From: Mariprofundus sp. KV
Lineage (GTDB): Bacteria > Pseudomonadota > Zetaproteobacteria > Mariprofundales > Mariprofundaceae
Assembly (NCBI RefSeq): GCF_013387475.1
Contig: NZ_VWNB01000007.1
Location: 62,001-126,000 of the forward strand
Direction: 5' to 3'
DNA length: 64,000 nt
The notes under the pieces are model-generated. The model was not told the DNA's origin, did not search any database, and worked only from the letters and a program-made list of their open reading frames with translations. Positions 17,446 through 26,567 of the stretch are shown here, piece by piece. Position 1 is the first letter of the stretch. Every line of letters starts with the position of its first letter. The translations under genes and the position numbers were made by a program.

Positions 17446-17855
17446 CCCTGATCGACAGCTGCTGAAAGGCCTTCGACCATAATAAACAGCATCATTCTGA
17501 ATTTCACATAGAGCACGGTAATCAGTGTGGTACTGATTGCCGTAATGGCGATCGGATTCATCTCGGAGTCTCGCATCACCAGTCGGGGCATCAGTATCGC
17601 GCCACCCATGACACCGGAACCGATTGACTGCAGCACCAGCAGAAACACCTTGATCACCGGCATCGATGGTACCGCATCCAGACTACCGAAGATCACCAGC
17701 GTGAGAGCCACAAACCCAACCCATGGCAGGTAGATAAAGAGATATTCGATAAAGTGAAAATGCACATCTTTGCGATGGCCGAGCATGATAATGGTGACAG
17801 CGATGATATTGGCCGGCACCAGATAGAAGAGCAGCGAGAGGAGATAATCGTTCAT
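17442..17855 (-). CDS. Membrane protein of unknown function, four predicted TM segments
   Basis: 137 residues, mostly hydrophobic, with about four membrane helices (LLSLLFYLVPANIIAVTIIM, YLFIYLPWVGFVALTLVIF, VIKVFLLVLQSIGSGVMGG, PIAITAISTTLITVLYVKF). A His-rich cytoplasmic or periplasmic turn (GHRKDVHFHF) follows the first helix. Its 3' end overlaps the convergent cytochrome c gene by 4 bases. I do not recognise the family. Its place between cytochrome c and sco genes hints at a respiratory role, but nothing in the sequence proves it. Confidence 0.7.
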   Translation of the reverse strand: MNDYLLSLLFYLVPANIIAVTIIMLGHRKDVHFHFIEYLFIYLPWVGFVALTLVIFGSLDAVPSMPVIKVFLLVLQSIGSGVMGGAILMPRLVMRDSEMNPIAITAISTTLITVLYVKFRMMLFIMVEGLSAAVDQG

Positions 17856-17949
17856 AGGTTCATCTTCCCTCCTGTATTCCCTGCATGCAGATGTTATGCT
17901 TCGTTCTCAGCAAAGGCCACTTCCACCCTTTTATGGAGTAACCCACCAC

Positions 17950-18546
17950 ATGAGCAACAACATCGGTAAGTTCCCAATTATTGTCCTGATTCTGGCCATC
18001 TCCATGATTGGCTTTGGCGTCTATAATCTGAACAAGATGCCTGATACAAAGTATCCGCAGTTTAATGCGGAATTCACACTACATAATGCTGAAGGCACGG
18101 TCTCTTTCTCTGATCTGGCAGGAAAAGTAAGCGTCATCTTTTTCGGATATACCCACTGCCCGGATATATGCCCTGCCACCCTGCTGAATTTCGGCAAAGC
18201 TCTTAAACTACTTGATGAAGATGAACAGAAGCTGGTACGCGCCGTATTCATCTCACTCGACCATGACCGCGACACCCCGGAGATGCTGAGTAAATACACC
18301 CGATATTTTCACCCGGACATCATCGGTCTGACCGGCAACGAAGCCGAGATAACTGCTGCTGCCAAAGCCTTTATGGTTCCCAAAGAGAAGAACAAACCCA
18401 ATGCCAAGGGCAACTACACCATGAACCACGGAACCTATCTCTATGTGATGCGTCCTGATGGCAAACTGGGCGAGTTGGCCAGTCATCAGGATCCTCCGGA
18501 GAAGATCGTTGCCTCCCTGCGCGCCTGGATCAAGTGGGCTGAATAG
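17950..18546 (+). CDS. Sco1/SenC/PrrC family copper chaperone, membrane-anchored
   Basis: 198 residues from the ATG at 17950 (GGAG 10-15 bases upstream). There is one N-terminal membrane anchor (residues 8-27), then a thioredoxin-like domain with the copper site CPDIC (Cys70, Cys74) in FFGYTHCPDICP and the distal His in MNHGTYLY. These proteins deliver copper to the CuA site of subunit II of cytochrome oxidase or act as thiol reductants. It is one of three Sco homologues in the window and is not beside an oxidase gene. Confidence 0.88.
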   Translation: MSNNIGKFPIIVLILAISMIGFGVYNLNKMPDTKYPQFNAEFTLHNAEGTVSFSDLAGKVSVIFFGYTHCPDICPATLLNFGKALKLLDEDEQKLVRAVFISLDHDRDTPEMLSKYTRYFHPDIIGLTGNEAEITAAAKAFMVPKEKNKPNAKGNYTMNHGTYLYVMRPDGKLGELASHQDPPEKIVASLRAWIKWAE

Positions 18547-18709
18547 TCTTTAGCTTTAGGTATGAGATGAATGATCCCTACTATCGACTTCACACAGGCG
18601 CAGACGTGAATATTACCTTCTAAATCAATAGCGTAAGAGATACCTATAACCATCGAATAATAGTATTGAGCAGTCGTGATACTATTTATAACTGATCAGC
18701 CTGAAACTC

Positions 18710-20062
18710 TTATTTGCCGATTAAGGCCATCACATGCTGTTGATCGAACAGCTTTTTATCTACTTTCAGGTAGGCGACACCATCTTCCGGAATCACTTTC
18801 ACTTCATGTACGCCAGCAAGTTGTTTGATCTGCTTAGCCAGTTGCTCAGCAGCAGCGTCATCGTGAACTTGGACATGAACCATAAACGAGGAGAGATAGG
18901 CAGGCACCTTCATACCGAGTGCCAGTAGAAGCCAGCCAAGTGCGATTGCAGCACAAACGTAAAAAACGGCCTGCATGCCGAATGCGCCGGAGAGCCAGCC
19001 GCCACCTGCGCCACCGATAAAGGCGCCGAGGAACTGGGAGGTGGAGTAGACACCCATGGCGGTGCCCTTACTCTCTACCGGCGCCATGCGTGAGATCAGT
19101 GACGGCAGACTCGCCTCCAATACATTGAATGCTGTGAAGAAGAGTAGCAGGCCGAAACCCACGGCAATGAGCGAACGCTGATCGGTACCCAGCATCACCT
19201 CGGCAATCACCATCAACAGAATCGAACCGAGAAACACCTGTTTCATCTTCTGCCTCTTCTCGGCAAGCATCACCAGAGGAGCCATGCCGAGCACTGAGAT
19301 CATCAATACAGGCAGATAGAACCAGGCGTGCTGATCTGTCGGCAAGCCCAGTTTATCCCTGAGCACAAAGGGAAGAGCGGTAAACATCGCCATCATAATA
19401 CCGTGTTGAATCAGAATACCGACATCAAGTCTGAACAGCTGCGCATTAAATAAAATCTGCTTGAGCTGGGCAGGAACGGTCTCTACCTCACGATGAAAGT
19501 TCAGATGTTCGGGTTCCGGAACCAGCAGATAGAGAATAGCGATACCGGCTGCTGCCAGCACGGCAGTCATCCAGAAGATACCATCAACACCGATGGCACT
19601 ATTGAGCAGCGGGCCAACCATCAGTGCCAGTGTGAACGACATACCGATAGAGACACCCATAATCGCCATCGCTTTGGTACGCTCCTCCTCCCGGGTCAGA
19701 TCAGCCATCAGTGCCATCATGGCGGCAGCAATGGCTCCTGAGCCCTGAATAGCCCGGCCGATAATCACGCCCCAGATCGAGTCGGACATGGCGGCGACCA
19801 CACTACCGATGGCAAACAGCAGCAGACCAAGGGTAATGATCGGCTTGCGACCGAAACGATCTGATAACATACCAAAGGGGATCTGGAAGATCGCCATGGT
19901 CAGCCCGTACACACCGAGTGCCAGACCGATCAGCATCGGGGTTACCCCCTCCAGCCCTTCGGCATAGAGCGAGAAGACCGGCAGGATCATAAACAGCCCG
20001 AGCATGCGCAGGCCATAGATACCCGCCAGCGAGAAGACGCTGCGCCGTTCGAACAGGTTCAA
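18710..20062 (-). CDS. MFS transporter of the YajR type with C-terminal ferredoxin-like domain
   Basis: 450 residues, almost the length of E. coli YajR (454). Twelve membrane helices carry MFS motif A (GMLSDRFGRKP, about residue 65) and motif B (IIGRAIQGSGAIAA). A cytoplasmic C-terminal beta-alpha-beta domain follows from about residue 385 (SFMVHVQVHDDAAAEQLAKQIK...VHEVKVIPEDGVAYLKVD). This matches the YAM domain that sets YajR apart from other drug/proton antiporters. Its substrate is not known. It lies 10 bases after ctaA and is probably co-transcribed with the oxidase-like gene and ctaA. Confidence 0.82.
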   Translation of the reverse strand: MNLFERRSVFSLAGIYGLRMLGLFMILPVFSLYAEGLEGVTPMLIGLALGVYGLTMAIFQIPFGMLSDRFGRKPIITLGLLLFAIGSVVAAMSDSIWGVIIGRAIQGSGAIAAAMMALMADLTREEERTKAMAIMGVSIGMSFTLALMVGPLLNSAIGVDGIFWMTAVLAAAGIAILYLLVPEPEHLNFHREVETVPAQLKQILFNAQLFRLDVGILIQHGIMMAMFTALPFVLRDKLGLPTDQHAWFYLPVLMISVLGMAPLVMLAEKRQKMKQVFLGSILLMVIAEVMLGTDQRSLIAVGFGLLLFFTAFNVLEASLPSLISRMAPVESKGTAMGVYSTSQFLGAFIGGAGGGWLSGAFGMQAVFYVCAAIALGWLLLALGMKVPAYLSSFMVHVQVHDDAAAEQLAKQIKQLAGVHEVKVIPEDGVAYLKVDKKLFDQQHVMALIGK

Positions 20063-20072
20063 AGATTAAGGC

Positions 20073-21113
20073 CTATTTATCAGTGGATTGAAGCATGCGC
20101 AGGGTAAACAGCGAGAAAGCAAACAACACCATCGCACCACCCTGATGTGCCACCCCCAGATGCAGCTGCACGACAGAGAGCAGCGTGGCTACACCAAGAC
20201 AGAACTGGATCACAACCATGCCCAGCATCAGATGCATGCCCACTTTGGCAGCACCAACCAGCTCAAATTTGCGCGAGTAGAGGAATGTTCCGATCACCAG
20301 CAGCAACACCGTTTCAGCCAGCAGGCGATGATTAAATTGAACCGCAGCAATATTTTCAAACCAGTTCAAATAATAGGGCTGCAACATGCCATAACCCTCT
20401 GGAATGAAGTTACCACCCATGAACGGGAAGGTGTTGTAGGCAAAACCCGCCTTCAGACCCGCTACAAAGCCGCCTGCAGCCACAGTAACGGCAATCAGTA
20501 GCGTAACCAGGGCAACGACTGAAAACAGCGGCTTAACGCTGTAGAGCGATGGTTCACGTTTAGGGAAGAGCAGCCCTGCCGCAACCCAGAGGATATAGGC
20601 AAAGATCGCAAACGCCGCCATCAGATGGGCGGTCAGTCGATACTGACTCACATGCGCCTGATCAAAACCACTGCTTACCATGTACCAGCCCAACACACCC
20701 TGCATGCCACCGAGCAGGAACATGATCACCAACTGCGGACGCAGAGGCTTGCTGATCTTGCCGGCAAACAGGAAGTAGAGGAATGGCAGCAGGAAGAAGA
20801 TACCGATCAAGCGACCCCAGACACGGTGGATATACTCAAGCATAAAGATGCCCTTATACCCTTCCAGATCCATATTCGGATTCAACTCATAAAATTCAGG
20901 AATCTGCTTGTAATGTTTGAATGACTCCAGCCATGCCGCTTCGCTCATCGGCGGGATCCAGCCCATCAGCGGATCCCATGTCATCATTGAGAGACCTGAA
21001 TGGGTCAGGCGAGTTGCTCCGCCAATCACCAGCATAATGAAGATGGCGGCACAGACGAAAAGTAACCAGTAGGCGATCTGCCTGTCGTATTGAACCTGAT
21101 CGGAATGACTCAT
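20073..21113 (-). CDS. ctaA: Heme A synthase, COX15/CtaA type 2
   Basis: 346 residues and eight membrane helices in the two-fold repeat of CtaA/COX15. The alpha-proteobacterial/mitochondrial signature GGATRLTHSGLSMMTWDP lies near residue 32. Heme-ligand histidines occur in EYIHRVWGR, RLTAHLMAA, QFNHRLLAE and LGVAHQGGA. It oxidises the C8 methyl of heme O to make heme A for the aa3 oxidase at 29024-33166; CtaB at 28018-28908 makes the heme O. It starts 5 bases after the oxidase-like gene, so the two share a transcript. Confidence 0.92.
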   Translation of the reverse strand: MSHSDQVQYDRQIAYWLLFVCAAIFIMLVIGGATRLTHSGLSMMTWDPLMGWIPPMSEAAWLESFKHYKQIPEFYELNPNMDLEGYKGIFMLEYIHRVWGRLIGIFFLLPFLYFLFAGKISKPLRPQLVIMFLLGGMQGVLGWYMVSSGFDQAHVSQYRLTAHLMAAFAIFAYILWVAAGLLFPKREPSLYSVKPLFSVVALVTLLIAVTVAAGGFVAGLKAGFAYNTFPFMGGNFIPEGYGMLQPYYLNWFENIAAVQFNHRLLAETVLLLVIGTFLYSRKFELVGAAKVGMHLMLGMVVIQFCLGVATLLSVVQLHLGVAHQGGAMVLFAFSLFTLRMLQSTDK

Positions 21114-21118
21114 CTCTA

Positions 21119-22483
21119 TTACGCTCCGTTAACCAGTTTATTGCGCCCTTTCAGCATCACAGGCAACACTACAAATGCAAACAGAAGACCACTGAGTACA
21201 GCAATCACACCACCAATACCAACCAGATCCTGTGGCGTGATCATACTCTGCAGACCGATATCCTGCGTGGTACCAACCACCTTACGTTTCATGCCATGTC
21301 CACCGCCCCAGGCCAGCCCGACAATATGCATGATCTGACCGACGGCATAGGCGTAAACCTGAATACGCGCCCACTTCAGGTTTGGCGTGGCAAAACCGAA
21401 CTGCGGCAACCAGTAGTAGGTCATCGCCATAAAGGCCATGGTTACCGCCACAATGGAGCCGTGATAATGGGCTGTGATCAGCGTGCTGCTCTCGCCGATA
21501 AACAGACCGAGCACGCCACCCATGGCAAACAGGATGATCGAGAAGATCAGTGCCGCATAGAGATGGCGGGAAGCCTTATCTGCAGCCGACTGGGTGAGTA
21601 GTGCCCAGACTACAGGCAGACCAATCAGCAGTGGTGCAACACCATTACCATCACGCATCAGCCAGACATACCAGCTCATAAATTCAGGGCCACCAATATC
21701 ATAGGCCAGGAAAGGCCACGGCATCATCAACACCGGAGCAACACCGATGGCAAAGGCTGCCATCAGATAGAGCGGCTTGGCTTTTACCTCAAGACCACAG
21801 GCCTGAGCGATCCAGAGCCAGGCGACACAGATCAGGGCGGTATGGGCAAACTGCAGAATGTGGCCACCGGCCCAGTAGAGGCTCTCATAGTAGGAGCGGC
21901 CACTGGCAATCGGGGTGTCGGTAAAGGTCCAGATCAGCGCGATCATGGCGATCAGAGTGGCGATAGCTGCGGTCAGCGTACCAAAACGAATAGCCCCCTC
22001 ACCGCTGTTCTCGCGTGATTCCTTACACTTCAGTGCCCACATCGAGCGCAGCACAAGCAACAGCACACCACCACCAAAGACAATAAGACCTTTGATAAAC
22101 ATGCGATTTTCCAGCATAGGAACATAGTTGTTGGTCAGTGGATTGGCATCACCGGTTAAAGGGGAGACACCAATCACAACACCACCAAAGACTACCAGAA
22201 ACAGCGATAACCAGCCGGTCATCACCTGTCTGCCGCCGGTATTCAGTGTCCAGAAGACACCGGCAATGGCAATCAGCCACCACAACACGGTGAAATCGAC
22301 ATGCAGCACCAGTGCGGTATAGAAGAAATCTTTCCAGGGCATCTCATAGGTGGTCCTGGCCAGTGCCAGCAGCAGCGGATAGATACCCGATGCCAGCAGA
22401 AATCCAACTGCAACATAGAGCCAGCCTACAGCCAGCTTGCTCTGTGGTGATTCGGTAATGGGAAGAGAGAACTTGGTCGTCAT
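21119..22483 (-). CDS. Heme-copper oxidase subunit I homologue lacking the paired CuB histidines
   Basis: 454 residues with about twelve membrane helices, resembling cbb3/NOR-like subunit I. His61 (helix II, VLHVDFTVLWW) and the AHYHG pair (His339, His341, helix X) occupy the positions of the heme ligands. His208 (WAGGHILQF) corresponds to the helix VI copper ligand. The HH pair of helix VII is missing: the segment reads FMSWYVWLMRDGNGVAPL. The cross-linked Tyr (HPxVY) is replaced (HILQF). It therefore probably binds two hemes but has an altered or absent CuB, so ordinary O2 reduction is doubtful; NO reduction or a sensing/electron-transfer role are alternatives. It heads an operon with ctaA and yajR-like genes. 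Confidence 0.8.
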   Translation of the reverse strand: MTTKFSLPITESPQSKLAVGWLYVAVGFLLASGIYPLLLALARTTYEMPWKDFFYTALVLHVDFTVLWWLIAIAGVFWTLNTGGRQVMTGWLSLFLVVFGGVVIGVSPLTGDANPLTNNYVPMLENRMFIKGLIVFGGGVLLLVLRSMWALKCKESRENSGEGAIRFGTLTAAIATLIAMIALIWTFTDTPIASGRSYYESLYWAGGHILQFAHTALICVAWLWIAQACGLEVKAKPLYLMAAFAIGVAPVLMMPWPFLAYDIGGPEFMSWYVWLMRDGNGVAPLLIGLPVVWALLTQSAADKASRHLYAALIFSIILFAMGGVLGLFIGESSTLITAHYHGSIVAVTMAFMAMTYYWLPQFGFATPNLKWARIQVYAYAVGQIMHIVGLAWGGGHGMKRKVVGTTQDIGLQSMITPQDLVGIGGVIAVLSGLLFAFVVLPVMLKGRNKLVNGA

Positions 22484-22643
22484 CGGAAATCCTGTTCTGC
22501 TTTATTGACTACAGTGCATTTTTGGCCGCGCATCCTAACACCAGCCTTAACCCGACGCAGCAGATTTATCCTTTTGCCACTGCTGGATAAGAGAACCATT
22601 TCAGCTCTTCCCAATTGCTTAAGTTCTGTAAAGAGTGGCGCCC

Positions 22644-23231
22644 ATGAGATATGAAAAAAGCATACGCATCCTGCACATCCTGCTGCTACTGACAGTGCTT
22701 AGCCAACTTGCAACCGAGCTGTTCATGCAAGTGCCCAAACCGGGGGAAGCAGCTGATCACTTCGCACTCTTCCTCTTCTCGATTCACTGGGTCATTGGCT
22801 TCTTCGTGTTGATCATCGCCCTCTCCTACCTGATGCTGGTTATGGACAAAGATGATCATCGCAACCGTCTGTTCCCGTGGCTTGAGAAGGATCTGCGCGC
22901 AGCTCTGCTAGTAGAGGCCAAACGCGATATTCCAGGCTGGTTCAAGGGCAAACTCCCCGCCCCTGATCAGGTTCACCTGATTGCAGGTACGGTACACGGA
23001 TTGGGGCTGCTGCTGGCAACTGGCCTTGGCACAACCGGTGTAATCATCTATCTCGGCATCAAGCATGACGGCAGCATGCCGCCAGCGATTCACTTTATCA
23101 GAGAGATACACGAGGTGCTGGGTATCATGTTATGGCTCTTCTTTATCGGTCACCTGAGTATGGCAATTCTGCATCAGATCAAAGGACACAGGGTTTTTCA
23201 GGCTATCTTCACTGCAGAGCAGAAGCAGTGA
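22644..23231 (+). CDS. Cytochrome b561-like membrane protein
   Basis: 195 residues with four predicted membrane helices and histidines placed as in the cytochrome b561/Ni-hydrogenase b family: RILHILLLL (helix 1), FSIHWVIGFF (helix 2), GTVHGLGLLL (helix 3) and FIGHLSMAILHQIKGH (helix 4). It should bind two b hemes and pass electrons across or along the inner membrane. The ATG at 22644 is used; a GTG lies 9 bases upstream. It is divergent from the oxidase-like gene and convergent with the PAS gene. The electron partners are unknown. Confidence 0.8.
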   Translation: MRYEKSIRILHILLLLTVLSQLATELFMQVPKPGEAADHFALFLFSIHWVIGFFVLIIALSYLMLVMDKDDHRNRLFPWLEKDLRAALLVEAKRDIPGWFKGKLPAPDQVHLIAGTVHGLGLLLATGLGTTGVIIYLGIKHDGSMPPAIHFIREIHEVLGIMLWLFFIGHLSMAILHQIKGHRVFQAIFTAEQKQ

Positions 23232-23238
23232 ATCTCAT

Positions 23239-24288
23239 TCACGATAACTGCTGACGCAGCACAACAAAGGAGGGTGAAAGGGTTCGATCCATCAGCGGTG
23301 AAACAGTGATACCACAGTGATAGCCATCGCCCTGAATATTGAGCATGCGCACATCACCCTGCCACTGCCTGCCACTGCTTGCCTCACTCAACGCCTGAGC
23401 TACCCAGCCACTCTCATCAATACTCAAATCACTTACCGGTTTGCCGATCACAGCATCGCACTCCAACCCGCTAAACTCATAAAAACGCAGATTGGCGTAC
23501 TCAATAATACCTGCAGCTGAGAGGATCAGCAGCGGATCAGTTGCCTGCTCTGTGGCTTGCGATGTGAGATAGATATCAGCCAGACAGCTCTCCTGCTGGC
23601 GATTAAGTTTGCGCCATTTGATAAACATGTAACCGGCAAGAAGTGTAAATGCGACAAGCAGCAGAAGAAACAGCCTGCGCTGAGGAACAAGCCCCTCCTT
23701 AATCATCGCATGAATGCGCTCATCACAGAACGCTGCAGATTTTATCGCCTCGTCAAGCAGTTCAGCATCCACCACAGAGTAGCTGAATGACTGGTACGCA
23801 TCCTCCTCAAGCTCCGGCCTCAGGTGTTCATCAAGCTCATCAACCATGGTCGTTAACAGCTCAACCCTGCTACTCAGCTCATCATCACTGACCTGCTTCA
23901 CCTCAATATCACTGAGCGTGACCGAACCCATTGTTGCAGTGCCCTTCTGCAGCATGGCCACATTTGATTTGAGCATCTGCATGGTAGCAAAGTAACCATC
24001 CACACCTTCGATCAAACGATCATGACTCTCCTGAAGCTGATCGGCATCGCCTTTAATGGCTTGTAAATTTTTCAGCTCTTTCTCAATCTGAAACAGCAAC
24101 AGGTGGACATGCTCGAGGTCAACCCGCACTTCCATTGCCAGATCAAGAAGCGGAACCTCTTCAACGGTCTGTTTATTCCATGAGAAGAAGGCAAATGCGA
24201 CAACAACAATGGCCAGCATTGAAGGCGCCATCAGCATGGCACCGGCATGTTTGCTCAGCTGGCTCCAGGTGGAAAACATCGAATTCAT
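23239..24288 (-). CDS. Membrane sensor with periplasmic helical domain and C-terminal PAS domain
   Basis: 349 residues. TM1 (about 18-35) and TM2 (about 207-222) flank a long helical periplasmic region of the four-helix-bundle type. A C-terminal PAS domain follows (about 245-345: TDPLLILSAAGIIEYANLRFYEFSGLECDAVIGKPVSDL). No kinase, GGDEF, HAMP or methyl-accepting module follows, so output must go through a partner. The start overlaps the cNMP-binding gene by 4 bases, which suggests the two work together. Confidence 0.75.
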   Translation of the reverse strand: MNSMFSTWSQLSKHAGAMLMAPSMLAIVVVAFAFFSWNKQTVEEVPLLDLAMEVRVDLEHVHLLLFQIEKELKNLQAIKGDADQLQESHDRLIEGVDGYFATMQMLKSNVAMLQKGTATMGSVTLSDIEVKQVSDDELSSRVELLTTMVDELDEHLRPELEEDAYQSFSYSVVDAELLDEAIKSAAFCDERIHAMIKEGLVPQRRLFLLLLVAFTLLAGYMFIKWRKLNRQQESCLADIYLTSQATEQATDPLLILSAAGIIEYANLRFYEFSGLECDAVIGKPVSDLSIDESGWVAQALSEASSGRQWQGDVRMLNIQGDGYHCGITVSPLMDRTLSPSFVVLRQQLS

Positions 24289-25211
24289 GACTGCTCTCCT
24301 CGCTCTGTTTTGTCATTTTCACTTTTAGCATCTGCCTGCTGAGGCTGCTTCTCATCGGCAAACAGTTCATCGACATCAAACTGCTCATCCTGATCAAACA
24401 CCCTCTCCTTCTCTACTTCTGTATCAGCCTCGACCGCCTCTTCAATATCAACCACACTCATACCCAGCTCCCGCAGTTCAACGGCAAATTCAGGATGGGC
24501 TGACACCTCACCCCAGAGCGCATCAACCGGTATAGCAAAGGCAAGCACACGGCTTTTGGCGATCACATCCGCCACCGGCAGACTCAGGCCCACAGCCGAG
24601 ACCTCACCAAAAATATCGCCTGAACGTAATCGGGCCACATCTTCGCCATCGCGAATCACCACAGCTTCACCTTTGGCCATCAGGAAGAGGTAGTAGTTGA
24701 ACTCGCCCTTTTTGATCAGTGCTGCACCGGGTTCCACCTCCATCACAGTAGACTGGTCAGCAAGGCTCAAACGCGATTTCATCGGTAAGGACTGGAACAG
24801 TGAGTGCTCTGTAATCAGGCGGTTAAGCTGATCCATCGATGACTCAGCCTGCACAATACGCATCCATTTCGCATCGCTGGAGCGGCTGATCGATTTACTA
24901 TGGGTTGCCCCGTCCATAAGCAGGAAAACAGCGATAGCGAGGTAATATGAGCCTGTGAGCATGCCAAAGATGGCAGCGAAAACAGAGATACTGATCCAGC
25001 GCAGGATATTGGAGTCAGCTTCCTGCTTAAGGTAGGTGAGAAACATGCCGATCGCTGGCACAAAAACCAGTGAGGCAAAAGAGAGTTCAATATTAAATCC
25101 AAGCTTATAGGCACCGAATGCGGTGAAGATACCGCCACCCACCAGTTTGAGGATAAACAGCCGGTCATGCCTGGATACACCGGAGATATGTTCTTTGGAC
25201 AGAAGATCCAT
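24285..25211 (-). CDS. Membrane protein with cyclic nucleotide-binding domain
   Basis: 308 residues. Three to four membrane helices occupy residues 20-100. A cNMP-binding (CRP-type) domain lies at about 130-245, with the beta-roll and phosphate-binding cassette visible as LRSGDIFGEVSAVGLSLPVAD. The C-terminal tail is very acidic (EEAVEADTEVEKERVFDQDEQFD). There is no helix-turn-helix, so it is not a CRP-type transcription factor. It is coupled to the PAS gene downstream and lies after the CuA subunit gene. Ligand and output are unknown. Confidence 0.75.
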   Translation of the reverse strand: MDLLSKEHISGVSRHDRLFILKLVGGGIFTAFGAYKLGFNIELSFASLVFVPAIGMFLTYLKQEADSNILRWISISVFAAIFGMLTGSYYLAIAVFLLMDGATHSKSISRSSDAKWMRIVQAESSMDQLNRLITEHSLFQSLPMKSRLSLADQSTVMEVEPGAALIKKGEFNYYLFLMAKGEAVVIRDGEDVARLRSGDIFGEVSAVGLSLPVADVIAKSRVLAFAIPVDALWGEVSAHPEFAVELRELGMSVVDIEEAVEADTEVEKERVFDQDEQFDVDELFADEKQPQQADAKSENDKTERGEQS

Positions 25212-25238
25212 TTATAGCACCACTACTATTCCATTTTA

Positions 25239-25271
25239 CAGTCAGTGCTTAGATACTCATAAGCCTGACTG
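25239..25271. other. Intercistronic hairpin between CuA and cNMP-binding genes
   Basis: CAGTCAG ... CTGACTG arms (7 bp) enclose GCTTA/TAAGC (5 bp), with a one-base bulge and an 8-base loop. It has no T-run on either strand, so it looks more like an mRNA processing or stability element, or an attenuating hairpin, than a full terminator. It lies in the 64-base gap between the two minus-strand genes. Confidence 0.4.
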
Positions 25272-25275
25272 CAAC

Positions 25276-25836
25276 TCATTGCGGCGAAGCTACACCCTGA
25301 GCAGGTGCTGCCACTGTGTTATCGGTCACAATGATTGACCCGACCATACCCGCATGGCCCGAGCCACAAAATTCACCACACAATATTTGAAATGTTCCCG
25401 CTTTGATGGGAGCGAACTCAATCGTCTTGAATTCACCGACTTTAATCCTGTTCATCAACCTCAGCTCACGTACCACAATAGCGTGTTTCATATCCAGTGT
25501 AGCCAGGTGCAGCCGGTAGGTTACCCCCTTCTCCAGCTCCAGTGTGTACTTGCCCCAGTCATAATTTTTGGCCAGCAGATAGATGTCTGAACCAGCCGGT
25601 GGATGCACGACAGGCAGATCACCATCGCTGCGCACGGTGTAGCTATCCACCATCTGCTTCACCTTAGCCTGAAAACCGACAAGATCAGCGCGGGTTATCT
25701 TCTCTTTGGTGACAATAATATCCGGCTGACTGCTTTTCATGTTCAGATAGACCGGCACAACAATCGCCACAGCAAAAACAATGGTTACCAGAAGCAGTTT
25801 ATAGTTTAGTCCTTTTTTCGCATGTGTGTCACTCAT
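25276..25836 (-). CDS. CuA-domain cytochrome oxidase subunit II-like protein, single TM
   Basis: 186 residues. One N-terminal membrane anchor (residues 13-31) is followed by a cupredoxin domain with a complete CuA site: His118 (DMKHAIVV) and CGEFCGSGHAGM (Cys153, Cys157, His161, Met164). A single anchor is typical of ba3-type subunit II rather than the two-helix aa3 type (CtaC at 30733-31515). It has no subunit I immediately beside it; the nearest candidate partner is the altered subunit I homologue at 21119-22483. It is followed on the same strand by cNMP-binding and PAS sensor genes. Confidence 0.85.
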   Translation of the reverse strand: MSDTHAKKGLNYKLLLVTIVFAVAIVVPVYLNMKSSQPDIIVTKEKITRADLVGFQAKVKQMVDSYTVRSDGDLPVVHPPAGSDIYLLAKNYDWGKYTLELEKGVTYRLHLATLDMKHAIVVRELRLMNRIKVGEFKTIEFAPIKAGTFQILCGEFCGSGHAGMVGSIIVTDNTVAAPAQGVASPQ

Positions 25837-25996
25837 TTCAGGTCAGATCCTTTTTCAATAATGTCAGCAAACTACTATGAAACAGAAGAAAGATAAAAAG
25901 AATAAGCTGATCACGCTTTACCGATCAGCCCAATCAAAATAAGATGCGTGATCCTACAACTACTTACCCATACTCAACAACAGGATGTGATTAACA

Positions 25997-26560
25997 ATGG
26001 CCGAATCGAAGAAGGACAACCCAATCTCTCCAAAGATGCTCATTCTCACGCTCGTTGCCATGATCATTACACTCGGTGGCGGCGCTTCTGTGATGCTCTA
26101 CCTTGGTGCCTTTAAAGACCCGGAGGTCTATCGCTCTGTAACCCAGGAGTACCATTTTGCCTATATCAGTCATAAAGGCCCCTACACCAACATTGATCCT
26201 ATTCTGGAAGAGGTTGCCAAACATCTGAAAGAGTCAGATATCCAGGCTGTTACACCATGTGCCATGTTCATGGACAGTGTTTCAGAGGTACAGGAGGCAG
26301 ACCGCCAGAGCAAAATCGGCTATCTGGTTCAACGTAATGACTATATCGCCGCACCGCTGGAGCAGATGAGCATCCCCTCCCGTGAGGTGGTCGTAGCCAC
26401 ATTTGAGGGTGGCACGCTGCTTGGCTCCCATAAAGCTTACACCGGCATGCGCGACTGGGCACGGGCCAACGGTTACCAGCTGATGCTGCCAGCCTTTGAG
26501 ATCTATCACCCGGAGGGCAAGGTAGAGTACCAGCTGCCCATCCAGAAGAAGCAGTACTGA
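25997..26560 (+). CDS. Membrane-anchored GyrI-like (effector-binding) domain protein
   Basis: 187 residues. One membrane helix (about 13-36) is followed by a GyrI/AraC-effector-binding-type domain (YHFAYISHKGPYTNIDPILEEV ... VVVATFEGGTLLGSHKAYTGM ... WARANGYQL...AFEIYHPEG). That fold binds small molecules and is related to SOUL heme-binding proteins. It is divergent from the CuA gene. The ligand is unknown; a role in respiration or stress sensing is inferred from its place only. Confidence 0.75.
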   Translation: MAESKKDNPISPKMLILTLVAMIITLGGGASVMLYLGAFKDPEVYRSVTQEYHFAYISHKGPYTNIDPILEEVAKHLKESDIQAVTPCAMFMDSVSEVQEADRQSKIGYLVQRNDYIAAPLEQMSIPSREVVVATFEGGTLLGSHKAYTGMRDWARANGYQLMLPAFEIYHPEGKVEYQLPIQKKQY

Positions 26561-26567
26561 TTAAAGC

